From contig NZ_JANUCO010000001.1 of NCBI RefSeq assembly GCF_024807225.1, forward strand, positions 3,224,001 to 3,288,000: a stretch of 64,000 nucleotides of DNA, written 5' to 3'. Below the pieces are notes generated by a model. The model was given only the letters and a program-made list of their open reading frames with translations. It had not been told where the DNA came from and searched no databases. This DNA comes from Chryseobacterium ginsenosidimutans. GTDB lineage: Bacteria; Bacteroidota; Bacteroidia; Flavobacteriales; Weeksellaceae. A program made the translations under genes and the position numbers. Below, piece by piece: positions 26,385 through 37,700 of the stretch (positions are counted from its first letter, which is position 1; each line of letters opens with the position of its first letter).

Positions 26385-26900
26385 ATGAATCAAAGCAAAA
26401 GCATATCAAAGATTCTGTATTATCTGTGCCTCTTATTATCCTTAGGTTATCTCATTACCTTCGTGTATTCTGTTTTTTGTTTATTGACGGGTTTTGCCGT
26501 TACACCTTACAAAGAAAACCTGTATCTGCACATTAATTATCCTTTTACGGAACAGCCATTTTTGAATATTGAAAATAATTGTCCTTATATTATTCTCTCA
26601 TTTTTGTTGGTTTTACTTACCTACGGAATTTTTTTTTGGTTGTCGGCAAAAGTGTTTCGAGTTTTTTTTCAGTCAAAATTGTTTACTGAAGAAAATATCT
26701 TACAGCTCAAAAGATTTTATACTTATAATATTTTCTTTCCTTTGCCCATCGTCATTGTGGCGATTTTTTTTGTGGAGGTAGAATCTGTAATCTGGGGATT
26801 GGTGTTTATCCATTTCATGTTAGGAATTTTCTGTTTCTTCCTTGCCAATATCTTTAAACAGGGATTACATTTACAAAACGAACAAGATTTATTTATATAA
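26385..26900 (+). CDS. DUF2975 family membrane protein
   Basis: A 171-residue integral membrane protein with four predicted helices (about 10-35, 65-90, 115-135, 140-160), matching the layout of the DUF2975 family. Such genes are typically followed by a small Cro/C1-type regulator of the YozG type, and exactly that is found 1 base after the stop. Helix 1 opens with ISKILYYLCLLLSLGYLITF, and the helix 2 region reads YIILSFLLVLLTYGIFFWLS. The function of the family is unknown; the fixed pairing suggests that the membrane protein senses something and the regulator responds. Confidence 0.75.
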   Translation: MNQSKSISKILYYLCLLLSLGYLITFVYSVFCLLTGFAVTPYKENLYLHINYPFTEQPFLNIENNCPYIILSFLLVLLTYGIFFWLSAKVFRVFFQSKLFTEENILQLKRFYTYNIFFPLPIVIVAIFFVEVESVIWGLVFIHFMLGIFCFFLANIFKQGLHLQNEQDLFI

Positions 26901-26901
26901 A

Positions 26902-27108
26902 ATGCCAATTATAGTCAACTTAGATATTATGCTTGCCAAGCGAAAAATGCAGAGTAAAGAATTGGCGGAAAAACTGGGCATCAGTACAGTCAACCTTTCT
27001 ATTCTGAAAACAGGAAAAGCAAAAGGCGTGCGTTTTGATACACTTGAAGCAATCTGTAAAGCATTGGAATGTCAACCCGGAGATATTCTGGAGTATAAAG
27101 AGGAATAA
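26902..27108 (+). CDS. Cro/C1-type helix-turn-helix regulator (YozG-like)
   Basis: A 68-residue protein that is one XRE-type HTH domain: MLAKRKMQSKELAEKLGIS, then TVNLSILKTGKAKGVRF and the end LEAICKALECQPGDILEY, the standard YozG-family pattern. The open frame extends upstream to 26842, but that part overlaps the membrane protein gene, so the ATG at 26902, 1 base past its stop, is chosen; translation is probably coupled. Small regulators of this type often control their own operon. The following ABC transporter genes may belong to the same unit after a 122-base gap. Confidence 0.85.
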   Translation: MPIIVNLDIMLAKRKMQSKELAEKLGISTVNLSILKTGKAKGVRFDTLEAICKALECQPGDILEYKEE

Positions 27109-27230
27109 TTAAATATTTCAAAAAGCTTTTTTGACTTTTGGTTTAAAAACTTTACCATAAACATTTTTTACACACAATTTCGAAAGCAATGGAAACGTTG
27201 CCAGGATTTCTATACCCTAAAATCAATCCT

Positions 27231-28103
27231 ATGAATACCTTACACATTAACAATCTAAATCTCACTTATAAAAATGGTTTTCAAGCCATTAAAGATATTT
27301 CTTTAGAAATAGGAAACGGAATGTTCGGTTTATTAGGACCCAATGGAGCCGGAAAATCATCTTTAATGAAAACCATTGTTGGCCTGCAGAAACCAACGTC
27401 GGGAACTATCATTTTTAACGGAATCAATGTTTCTGAAAACCCCGATTATATCAAACAAAATCTCGGATTTCTTCCTCAGGATTTTGGAGTTTATCCCAAA
27501 GTATCGGCTTACGATCTTTTGCAACATATTGCTATTTTAAAAGGAATTATAAATAGTTCGGAGCGAAAAAACCAGATTTTAAACCTACTTGAAAAAGTCA
27601 ATCTTTCTGATTTTAAAAATAAGGAAGTTCACACTTTTTCCGGTGGAATGAGGCAGCGTTTTGGCGTTGCACAGGCTTTACTGGGAAATCCTAAAATCAT
27701 TATCGTTGATGAACCGACTGCCGGTTTAGATCCTGAAGAACGAAATCGTTTCAATTCTTTGCTCAACGAAATCAGTAATGATGTGATCGTCATTCTTTCG
27801 ACCCATTTGGTTGAAGATGTCCGAAATCTCTGTTCCGAAGTTGCGATTATTAATCAGGGAAAACTTCTCAGACAGGGAAACCCAAACGAACTGATTGCCG
27901 AACTGGAAAACAAAATCTGGTCAAAACCTATTGATAAAAATCAGTTGGAAAATTATCAATCCAATTACAACATAATCAGTCAGCAATTGATTGAAAGAGA
28001 ATTACATATCACTGCATTTTCAGAACAGCAGCTTCCTGATTTTTCTTCGGTACATCCTTCATTGGAGCACGTTTATTTTAATACGCTCACTCAAAAACCA
28101 TAG
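27231..28103 (+). CDS. ABC transporter ATP-binding protein
   Basis: About 290 residues with all ATPase motifs: Walker A GPNGAGKSS, Q-loop LPQDFGVYP, signature FSGGMRQRFGVAQAL, Walker B IIIVDEPTAGLDP and switch His in LSTHLVEDV. The 70-residue C-terminal tail is typical of ATPases that pair with ABC-2 permeases. An in-frame ATG at 27189 would add 14 residues of no family character; I chose 27231, where the usual MNTLHINNLNL start begins. The next gene, an ABC-2 permease fused to a peptidase, starts 2 bases after its stop, so the products should form one complex in the inner membrane. Confidence 0.88.
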   Translation: MNTLHINNLNLTYKNGFQAIKDISLEIGNGMFGLLGPNGAGKSSLMKTIVGLQKPTSGTIIFNGINVSENPDYIKQNLGFLPQDFGVYPKVSAYDLLQHIAILKGIINSSERKNQILNLLEKVNLSDFKNKEVHTFSGGMRQRFGVAQALLGNPKIIIVDEPTAGLDPEERNRFNSLLNEISNDVIVILSTHLVEDVRNLCSEVAIINQGKLLRQGNPNELIAELENKIWSKPIDKNQLENYQSNYNIISQQLIERELHITAFSEQQLPDFSSVHPSLEHVYFNTLTQKP

Positions 28104-28105
28104 TT

Positions 28106-31100
28106 ATGAATGCTATATTTTTATTCGAGTTCAAACGTCTTGTAAAACGTTGGACTGCATATCTTATTGCCTTAATTCTAGTATTGATCGGCATTTTTTG
28201 CGGAAACCAGTTCAATCTTACGGTTGGAGAAGGAATTTTTCTCAATTCGCCTTACACCATTGGTTTTATGACCGGAATGTTGAGTCTTGTCGTCATCTTT
28301 TTTGCGATTATTTACGCCACTCAGATTCTTTTTAAAGATTGGGATTCGAAATTCGACATTCTTATTTTTTCATATCCATTATCAAAACGGACTTATTTGC
28401 AGGGGAAATTTCTCATATTTTTTCTACAGACTTTTTTAAGTTTTACATTTTTAATGATCGGATTTGTGATCGGACAGAATTTACGAACAGGAAGTGAAAT
28501 CCAGCATTATTTTAATTTTTGGCATTACTTCTACCCTCTTTTGATTTTCGGAGGCATCAATTGTTTTGTAGTGTGCAGTTTTTTATTTTTCATCTCGTTC
28601 AGTACGAAGAAAAAGCTTCTGGTCGTTATTGGCGGACTATTTCTTTACGTTCTTTATATGATTATTCTGGTATTTTCCAATTCACCGTTTATGGCAGGAA
28701 GCTTACCGCAATCATTGGAAACACAGCAATTATCGGCTTTAATTGATCCTTTTGGAATGTCATCTTATTTTTTTGAAGCAAGAATTTTATCCGCTCAGCA
28801 AAAGAATGAGATTATTGTTCCGTTTTCAGGATATTTATTGATTAATAGAATCATTTTTCTGATTATTTCAATCCTTCTTTTATTATTGACTTACAGATTA
28901 TTTTCTTTCTCAACATTTTCTCAAAACAAAAGTAAAAACAAGAAGAAAAACCAGATAACAAGTGTTTCTTTTACTCATAATTTGGAACAATTTACAACTA
29001 CAAAATCAGTTTTCGGAATTTCTGCCGGGATAAAATCTGTACTGTCCTTTGCGAAAATCGATCTCATTTATCTTTTTAAAAGCATTACCATTGTCGCCGT
29101 TTCAATATTGCTTTTATTTTTTGTCGGGATGGAAATGTACGCCGAAATCGAAAAAGGAATCCGTCTTCCTCAGAAATACGCAAGTTCAGGACTGATGTCG
29201 ACTACTATTTCGGAGAATTTCCATTTGTTTGGAATGCTGATTGTCATTTATTTCATTAACGATTTGTATTGGAGAAGCCATTCGTCGGGGTTTTCACTGA
29301 TTGAAAAAAGTACCTATTTTTATAAAAGCAAACTGAGCGGACATTTTATTTCCATTACCATTTTATTATTCTTTCTTACCGCGATTTTAATTTTAGAAGG
29401 ATTAGCATTTCAGCTTGTTTACAACTATTTTCACATCGAATGGAATGCGTATTTGGGAACAATTCTCTTCAATACTTTTCCGCTGATTCTTTTCTCCGCT
29501 TTTATGCTGTTGATTAATGACAATATTAAAAATCGTTTTGTTGCTTTGGGAATTTCCGTTCTTGCGGGTTTTACGTTCGCCGGACCAGTCTCAAAAAAGA
29601 TCATTTCTTATCCATTATTAAGGATTTTCTCAGATTACAAAGGCGTTTACAGTGATTTCAGCGGATACGGAATCTATGCATCTGCTTTTGCAGAACGTCT
29701 TGTATTCGGATTCGGACTGATTCTTTTTTTATGGTTGATTAATGTATGGATTAAAACCAAAAAATGGGATATCAAACAAATCATTTTCACCATAATTATT
29801 TTATCTATTGGAATTTTTACAGGAAATCTCTTTATGAAAGGCTATATTCCTCAAAATGAAGATGAAAAAATAGCGCAATCAGTTCAATACGAAAAGAAAT
29901 TCAAACACTATGAAAATCTCGCACAACCAACTATTACAGATGTAATTACCGAAATTCAACTTTATCCGTCTGAAAATTCTTATAAAATCAACGGAAACCT
30001 ATAAATTGGTCAATCAAACCGACAAACCCATTAATAAGATTTTAATTAATTTTCATCCTGATTTAAAAATAGAATCCGCCATTTTCAATACAAATTCTGA
30101 ATCAAAAAAGATCGATCAGGAAGTCACCGAAATTTCTTTGCATAAACCTCTACAACCTGGAGAAACAGCCAATCTTGATTTTAAAATCTCCTATCATTGG
30201 TCTGCAGTTAATGGACACGATTCATTTAATTCTATCATCGAAAACGGATCTTTTATGAGAATCAGTCGATATTTTCCAACGTTCGGTTATCAAGCAAATA
30301 ATGAAATTGAAGATGAAGAAAAACGAGCCAAATTTAAATTGGGAAAACAATCGGAATTAAAAAAATTAGAAGCTCCGGAAGTATTCAAAAAGGATTTCAT
30401 TACTCTGGACATGACCGTTTCCACAGAAAAAAACCAGACTGCTGTAGGAACCGGAGATTTAGTTCAACAATATATTAAAAATAACAGAAATTATTTCCGT
30501 TATAAAGCTGAAAATATTCCGTTTCGTTTTGCCGTTTCTTCCGCAAAATATCAAACAAAAACTACCGTTTATAAAGGAGTGACCATCAACATTTTTTATC
30601 ACGAAAAACATTCAGAAAATGTAAATCACTTAATTGAAAATGCAAAAATTACTTTAGATTATTGCATCCAAAATTTTGGAAAGTATCCGTTTAAAACCGT
30701 CAATTTTGCAGAAGTTTCTTCCTTTACGAAAGGTTTTGCGGCAACCGCTTATCCTTCCTCGATTTTTATGACAGAAGATATGCTGTTTCACGCCAATATT
30801 CATGCAGATAAAGATCAGGATGTCATCAATGAACTTGCGGGCCACGAGCTTTCGCATCTGTGGTGGGGAAACAGCGGGATCGATCCCGACGACAGAGAAG
30901 GCGCCGTAATGTTGACCGAAACGTTGGCGATGTACACCGAAATGATGCTTTACAAAAAGATGCACGGAAAAGAGAAAATGATGGAAAGAATAAAAGTTCA
31001 TCAACAGATTTTTGATAATGAAAAAGGCTTATCCCAAAATCAGCCGTTATATAAAGTTACGGGCGAAAATACTCATATTTCGTATTCAAAAGGAGCAATT

Positions 31101-31283
31101 ATCATGGTAAAATTAAGCGAATTGATCGGTGAAAATAAAGTAAATACAGCCCTTCGAAGTTTTCTTTTACACAATCAATATCCAAAAAAGCCGACTTCAT
31201 TAGATTTGCTGAAAGAGTTTTATAAAGTAGGTCCTAATGAAGCTGTAAACAGGAAAATTGATATTTTGTTTAAATCTGAATAA
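28106..31283 (+). pseudogene. ABC-2 permease / M1 family metallopeptidase fusion, frameshifted (+1)
   Basis: About 1,058 residues after repair. The first 590 residues hold two permease blocks of roughly six helices each, as in ABC-2 transporters. The rest is an M1 aminopeptidase-like domain with the zinc motif HELSH (from GHELSHLWWG, near 30841-30860), the third ligand Glu in MLTETLAMY 18 residues on, and the region GFAATAYPSSIFMTED where classical M1 enzymes have GAMEN. The first frame ends KINGNL at 30004 because of one extra A in GGAAACC (29995-29997); without it the text reads KINGTYKLVNQTDKPINK. Known Bacteroidota genes have this permease/M1 fusion. Substrate and peptidase target are unknown. 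Confidence 0.85.
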
Positions 31284-31478
31284 CCTATTGACAATAATGA
31301 ATCTGTTTACACTTTTATTTGAAGCTATTTGTCTTCGTCGAATTGTACTTTTATATATTTTTTAAGGATCAATTTCCCGCTTTCCGCACTCGCTATTTTG
31401 TTGAATTTCAGACCAAGTGCAGAAGATAAAAGTAAAACCTGTTAAAATGAAAATTTTAAACAAATTCTAAATCCGATT

Positions 31479-32177
31479 TCATTTTTTCAACCGCTCCGAA
31501 AGTTCTCTTTTATAGGTAATTCCGATCGGAAGTTTATATTCATGAATCGAAACAAAATCTTTTTCAAAGCTCTGAATCTTATCTAAAGCCACAATATATG
31601 ACTTATGAATTCTTAAAAAAGAAGTATTTGGAAGGCATTTTTCGATCTCATTGGTGGTAATTGAAGCGAGATAGGTTTTTGTGGTTGTAAATAATTTAAC
31701 ATAATTCCCAAAACTTTGCGCATACAGCAATTTATCCAATTCGATTTCCAAAAGATGACCATCAACTTTTATATTGATAGAATTGACAGTTTTCATTTCG
31801 GAGACAAATTCTGAAGGACTTAAAGAAAGAAAACGGTCGATGGCTTTCAAAAATCTCGGAAAATAGATCGGTTTCAGAAGATAATCGATGACGCCATAAT
31901 CATAACTTTCCAAAGCAAATTCTGAATAAGCCGTTGTTAAAATAGTTTTTGGAGGCAACGGCATGATTTTAAGAAGTTCAAGCCCGGTAATTTCAGGCAT
32001 ATCGATGTCTAAAAACATCAGATCTACCTTGTTTTCCCGAAGATAGTTCATGGCTTCAATGCCGTTATAACATTGTTGTACCAATTCCAGATTTGCATTT
32101 TGCTTGATGTAATTCATCAAAACATAATGCGCAGCAGGCTCATCATCAACAATTATACATTTCTTTGAGGTTTCCAT
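31479..32177 (-). CDS. LytTR family response regulator
   Basis: A 232-residue response regulator. The REC domain (about 5-120) has acidic DDE (11-13), phosphoacceptor Asp57 in FLDIDMP, the switch Thr in ILTTAYS and Lys in LLKPIYF. The C-terminal LytTR domain (about 135-230) shows LLYAQSFGNYVKLFTTTKTYL and FLRIHKSYIVALDKI, the usual DNA-binding pattern. The gene overlaps nothing and starts 2 bases past the stop of the kinase gene, its certain partner. The pair is divergent from a TolC/RND/adaptor efflux operon starting at 33359, a likely target. Confidence 0.93.
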   Translation of the reverse strand: METSKKCIIVDDEPAAHYVLMNYIKQNANLELVQQCYNGIEAMNYLRENKVDLMFLDIDMPEITGLELLKIMPLPPKTILTTAYSEFALESYDYGVIDYLLKPIYFPRFLKAIDRFLSLSPSEFVSEMKTVNSINIKVDGHLLEIELDKLLYAQSFGNYVKLFTTTKTYLASITTNEIEKCLPNTSFLRIHKSYIVALDKIQSFEKDFVSIHEYKLPIGITYKRELSERLKK

Positions 32178-32179
32178 TA

Positions 32180-33200
32180 TTAGTTTAAATCAATTTCCAA
32201 ATTTACATTAAAAACTGTTTTTGTCGGCTTAATTTCAAGTTTATGTCTTTCCGGATAGATAATTTCAAGACGCTTTTGGGTATTTTTCAAGCCAATTTTT
32301 GTGGAAACAACATCTCTCTTTTTTGCCGGAATTGAATTGGAAATATTTAACAATAATTTGTTATCTTTAATCATAATGTCGATCGTCACAAAACAATCTT
32401 CAATCGTACAAGCTCCATGTTTAAAGGCATTTTCAACAAACGAAATCAACAACATCGGTGCAATTTTATACTGCCTTTCAGAATCTAAATTCGCAGTATA
32501 AGTGATTTTGCAACGATAACCCACACGTTCTTTTTCAAGTTGGATATAACTTGAAATAAAAGAAACCTCATCATCAATCGAAACAAATTCCTTTGAACTG
32601 CTTTCCACCTGATAGCGCATCAATTGCGAAACGTGCATAATCATATCGGAAGTCTGTTCTGGATATTTCAGGCTGATTCCGTAAAGTGTATTGAAAGTAT
32701 TAAAAAGAAAATGCGGGTTTAATTGAGCTTTCAAGGCACTCAACTGCACTTCATTGTACAAAAGCGTTTTGCTTGTCTTCTTTTTTTGTTCCCGATAATG
32801 CTCTAAAATCAGGGTAGAAACCTAAAATACAAACCAAAGTTCCGGTAAGCGTAGACAATTGAAAAGGATACGTTTTTTGATAAGAAGATTTATAAAGAAA
32901 ACAGTTTTTATACAATATTTCCGTCGAAGTTTCATATAAAATAACGGAGAAAATTAAAATTAGAAGTGCCGTTAAAAGCAGATACAACATAGGTTTTTGC
33001 TCTTTCAGCAACACCGGAAGCAGAAAAAAACGGTTGATTTGTGCGTGAACATACAAAATGAAAAAATAAACCAGCCCGCTAAAAAAACCTTTCCAACTCA
33101 ATATCAAAATCCAGTCGTTCAGCGTGAATAATATAAAAGAGAAAACAAGGATGAAAATTTCTTGCCACCACTGGTTTTCTAAAACATATTTAAATTTCAT
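32180..33200 (-). pseudogene. LytS-type sensor histidine kinase, frameshifted (+1)
   Basis: About 339 residues after repair. The first frame (from the ATG at 33200) encodes four membrane helices (about 15-33, 35-53, 70-90, 105-122) and ends soon after. The second frame holds the His_kinase box LSALKAQLNPHFLFNTFNTLYG and the ATPase part (LLISFVENAFKHGA, then IGLKNTQKRLEIIYP). One extra base between about 32790 and 32820 separates them; dropping a C of the CCC (plus-strand 32812-32814) yields GFYLILEHYREQKKKTSKTLL, a natural linker, but a shift in the nearby A7 run is also possible. It signals to the LytTR regulator directly downstream. What it senses is unknown. Confidence 0.83.
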
Positions 33201-33358
33201 TTTTTTTATTTAAAAGAATACAAAGTAACTACTTATAATTTTTATTACCATGGGAATAATGACGTATTCAATTCGTCATTTTACAAAACCATTTCGTCAT
33301 TAATAAAGCCTTTATCCTGTTTTATTGGCTTAAAATTGCGCTTTAAAATTTACTCTCA

Positions 33359-34744
33359 ATGATATTAAAAAAAATCCATCTTTTGTTTTTTTTATCGTTC
33401 TGTCTTAATGCTTTTTCTCAAGCACTTTCATTAAAAGAAGCCGTAGAAACTGGAGTTTCAAATTATGGAACCATCAAGGCAAAAAACAGATATGTCGAAG
33501 CTTCCCAGGAAACATTGAAACAGGCGAAGCTCGATTATTTACCTAATTTAAATCTTTCTGCACAACAGGATTTCGGAACTGTAAACGGACAAAACGGTCC
33601 GCTTTATGGGCTTGGAGGTCTCGGCGTTGCTTCTTCCGGATTGGCGCTTCCCGAGCAGAATTGGAATGCCTCTTTCGGAGCTTTATATCTTGCCAATATC
33701 AACTGGGAATTTTTTACTTTCGGAAGAATTAAAGAAAGAATCAATGTTTCAAAAGCCGATGTGGTGCGTTTTGAAAAAGATCTTGAACAGGAAAAATTTC
33801 AACAGAAAATTAAAATTTCCACCGCTTATCTGAATCTTTTGGCAAGTCAAAGGCTTGTTATTTCTCAAGAGAAAAACCTAAGCAGAGCCGAGATTTTCCA
33901 AAGACTGGTTGCCGTGAGAGTCAAAAATGGATTGCTTGCCGGTGTAGATTCTACTTTAGCTTCTGCCGAAGTTTCCAGAGCGAAAATTTCTTTAAACCAG
34001 ATAAAAGATCAGGTTAAGGAGCAAAATAATAAATTGGTATCGTTGATGGGAGTTCCGGTTAAGGATTTCGTTTTAGACAGTACTTTTGTCAGTCAGCTTC
34101 CGAAAGCGATTTTTAATGAAGAACAACCTGTTGACAGCCTGAATCCTGTGCTTCAGTTTTATAAAAGCAGAATTGATTTCAGCAATCAGCAGGTGAAAGC
34201 TTTTAAAAAAGAACAATATCCGAGTTTCAGTCTTTTCGGGATTTATCAAACCCGGGCTTCAGGATTTAATTCAGATTATGCGACGAATCAGAACTCGTTC
34301 TCTCAAAGTTATTGGAAAGGAATCAGTCCGGATCGTCAGAATTATTTATTCGGAATCGGTGTTACTTGGAATTTGACTTCCATTGCAAGAGTCAGCAAAA
34401 AGGTAAACGCTCAAAAGCTGATTTCAAAAGGTCTGGAAGAAGAATATGAGGTCATCGATCAGCAATTGAAAACACAATCCGACGCCGCCGATACCAAAAT
34501 TAAACTTGCCATGGAAAACTATACAGAAGCTCCAAAACAAGTTGCCGCCGCAAAACAAGCCTATCTTCAAAAAACAACTTTATATAAAAACGGATTAACC
34601 AATCTGATTGACGTCACACAGGCATTTTACACCCTGAATCGGGCAGAAATCGATCGTGATATTATCTATACCAATGTTTGGCAGTCGCTTTTGTTAAAAG
34701 CTGCTTCTACCGGAAATTTCGACCTATTTATTAATGAACTTTAA
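33359..34744 (+). CDS. TolC family outer-membrane protein of the RND pump
   Basis: A 461-residue OEP channel. The signal peptide (LLFFLSFCLNAFSQ) ends near residue 21, followed by ALSLKEAVETGVSNYGTIKAKN. Two OEP repeats span about 25-240 and 260-455, with SKADVVRFEKDLEQEKFQQK in the first hairpin. It is the first gene of a rightward operon, 12 bases before the RND permease. It divides the outer-membrane channel role with the TolC proteins at 1392 and 11073, which belong to other pumps. The start at 33359 is preceded by no strong ribosome-binding sequence, as is common in this group. Confidence 0.92.
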   Translation: MILKKIHLLFFLSFCLNAFSQALSLKEAVETGVSNYGTIKAKNRYVEASQETLKQAKLDYLPNLNLSAQQDFGTVNGQNGPLYGLGGLGVASSGLALPEQNWNASFGALYLANINWEFFTFGRIKERINVSKADVVRFEKDLEQEKFQQKIKISTAYLNLLASQRLVISQEKNLSRAEIFQRLVAVRVKNGLLAGVDSTLASAEVSRAKISLNQIKDQVKEQNNKLVSLMGVPVKDFVLDSTFVSQLPKAIFNEEQPVDSLNPVLQFYKSRIDFSNQQVKAFKKEQYPSFSLFGIYQTRASGFNSDYATNQNSFSQSYWKGISPDRQNYLFGIGVTWNLTSIARVSKKVNAQKLISKGLEEEYEVIDQQLKTQSDAADTKIKLAMENYTEAPKQVAAAKQAYLQKTTLYKNGLTNLIDVTQAFYTLNRAEIDRDIIYTNVWQSLLLKAASTGNFDLFINEL

Positions 34745-34756
34745 TTTTCTCCTCTC

Positions 34757-37700
34757 ATGAATTTAATACGTTTTGCACTTCGCAAACCCATATCGATTCT
34801 TGTGCTTGTTGCCGGACTCTTTTTCTTCGGAATCGGAGCCGTAAAAACAATCAAGGTAGATATTTTGCCAAAGATGAATCTTCCGGTAATTTACCTTGCG
34901 CATCCATTCGGTGGTTACACTCCGAACCAAATGGAATCGTATTTCGCCAAGAATTATGTTAATATTTTACTGTTTGCCAATGGGGTAAAATCTATTGAAA
35001 CAAAGAATATTCAAGGCTTGACGCTGATGAAAGTGACTTATTATGAAGACACCAATATGGCACAAGCAGCCGCTGAATTAAGTGCGCTTTCCAACAGAAT
35101 TCAGGCAGGTTTTCCTCCCGGTTCGCAGCCGCCGTTTATTATTCGTTTTGATGCTTCATCACTTCCGGTCGGTCAATTGGTTTTGAGCAGTAAAACAAGA
35201 TCAAATAACGAATTGCAGGATCTTGCCAACGTTTATGTAAGAGCTTCGTTTACTTCGATTCCCGGATTATTATCGCCGCCGCCTTTTGGAGGAAGTCCGA
35301 GAACGATCGAGGTGAATGTTGATCCGGATGCGCTTCGTGCCCATAATTTAACGCCTGATCAAATTGTAGAAGCCATTAAAATTAACAATCAAACAGCTCC
35401 TTCCGGAAATGTGAGAATTGGTGATAAAAACTATATTACCCCTACAAACAATACAATTAAAGATGTTAAAGATTTTGAGAAGATTCCTTTGTTTAAAGGT
35501 GGTGTTCAGAATTTATATTTAGGCGATGTTGCTAAAGTAAAAGACGGAGCGGATATTACAGCCGGTTACGCATTAGTCAACGGAAAACGTTCGGTTTATG
35601 TGAGTATTGCTAAAGCGGGAGACGCTTCTACATGGGATGTTGTTCAGAGATTAAAATCAGAATTACCGAAAATCCAGAGTACGTTGCCTGAAGATGTGAA
35701 AATTTCTTATGAATTTGACCAATCTGTTTTTGTCATCAATTCTGTAAAAAGTTTGATTACCGAAGGAGCAATTGGAGCGGTTTTAACGGGCTTAATGGTT
35801 TTACTGTTTTTGGGAGACAGAAGAGCAGCATTAATTGTAATTCTGACCATTCCGATTTCGATTATTTCGGGAGTTTTATTCCTAAAATTATTCGGACAGA
35901 CAATCAACTTAATGTCATTAAGCGGTTTGGCTTTAGCCATCGGAATTTTGGTTGATGAAAGTACCGTTACCATTGAAAACATTCACCAGCATTTGGATAT
36001 GGGAAAACCAAAAGCACTCGCCATTTGGGATGCCTGTAAAGAAATTGCTTTACCAAAATTGCTTATTTTACTCTGTATTCTCGCGGTTTTCGCTCCTGCG
36101 TTTACAATGACAGGAATTCCCGGAGCTTTGTTTTTACCTTTAGCGTTGGCGATTGGTTTCTCAATGATTATTTCGTTTTTACTTTCGCAGACTTTCGTTC
36201 CGATTATGGCGAATTGGCTGATGAAAGATCATGTTAAAATAAAGCATGAACCAACCATTACGGATGATGAAGCAGAATTTAATGCTTCAGGATTAACACC
36301 GGAATCAGAGGAAGATACGTATGCTCAAAGAAAAGCTTTAGATCGTGAAGATCTCGACCATGACGGAAAAATAGGAAAATTCGAGAAATTCAGAATTGGT
36401 TTCATGAAATTAATCGACAGGCTTTTTGCTGTAAAAAAACCAATAACATTAATTTATCTGATCGGAATTACAGGTTTGGCAGTTTTATTTTTAAATATAA
36501 TCGGACAGGATGTTTTCCCGAAAGTAAATTCAAGTCAGTTTCAAATGCGACTTCGGGCTGCAGACGGAACGAGAATAGAAAGAACGGAAGACAAAGCATT
36601 AATAGCCTTGAAGGAGCTGGAAAAAATGGTCGGAAAAGAACATATTTCTATTTCATCAATATATGTCGGTCAGCATCCAAGTTTGTTTTCCGTGTCCCCG
36701 ATTTATCTCTTTATGGCAGGTCCGCATGAAGCTGTTTTCCAAATCGGATTAAAAGATTATCACACCGATATGGAGGTTTTCAAGGATGATTTCAGAAAAA
36801 GACTGAAAAAAGTTTTACCTGATGTAAGAATTTCTTTTGAGCCGATTGAACTGACGGATAAAGTTTTAAGCCAAGGTTCACCAACGCCAATCGAAATCAG
36901 ATTTGCCGGAAAAAATAAAAAAGCAAACGAACAATATGCTAATAAATTAATTGAAAAATTAAATAAGATTGATTATTTCAGAGACGTTCAAATTGCACAG
37001 CCTATAAAATATCCATCTTTAGATATTAATATCGACAGAACGCGCGCTGCACAATTGGGCGTTGACATGAATGATATTTCCCGTTCGCTGATTGCATCCA
37101 CATCTTCATCAAGATACACCGAAAAAAATACGTGGATCGATGAAAAAGCAGGACTTTCCTACAACGTTCAGGTTCAGGTTCCTTTAGATAAAATGATGAC
37201 GGAAAATGATATGGGAGAAATTCCTATGTTGAAAAATGCGTCGCGCCCTGTTTTAAGTGATGTAGCCACCATTACACCATCATCTACTTACGGAGAAAAC
37301 GACAACTTAGGAGCGATGCCTTATATTTCGGTGATTGCCAATACGGATCATACAGATTTGGGAACTGCTTCAAAAGCGGTACAAAAAGCGATTGCCGATT
37401 TGGGAGAAACCGCCGAGAGGTATGTTTATAGAACCGATCGGTTTAAGCAAAGTTTTAGTAGAAACCATGTCAAGCCTGCAATCGGGATTATTGATTGCCG
37501 TTGTCGTAATTTTCCTTATGCTTTCGGCAAATTTCCAATCGTTTAGAATTTCACTGGTTATTTTAACAACGGTTCCTGCTGTAGTTTTAGGCGCTTTATT
37601 GATGTTGCTGATTACAGGTTCTACCTTAAATTTACAATCGTACATGGGAATTATCATGTCGGTCGGAGTTTCCATCGCCAATGCGGTTTTACTGGTTACG

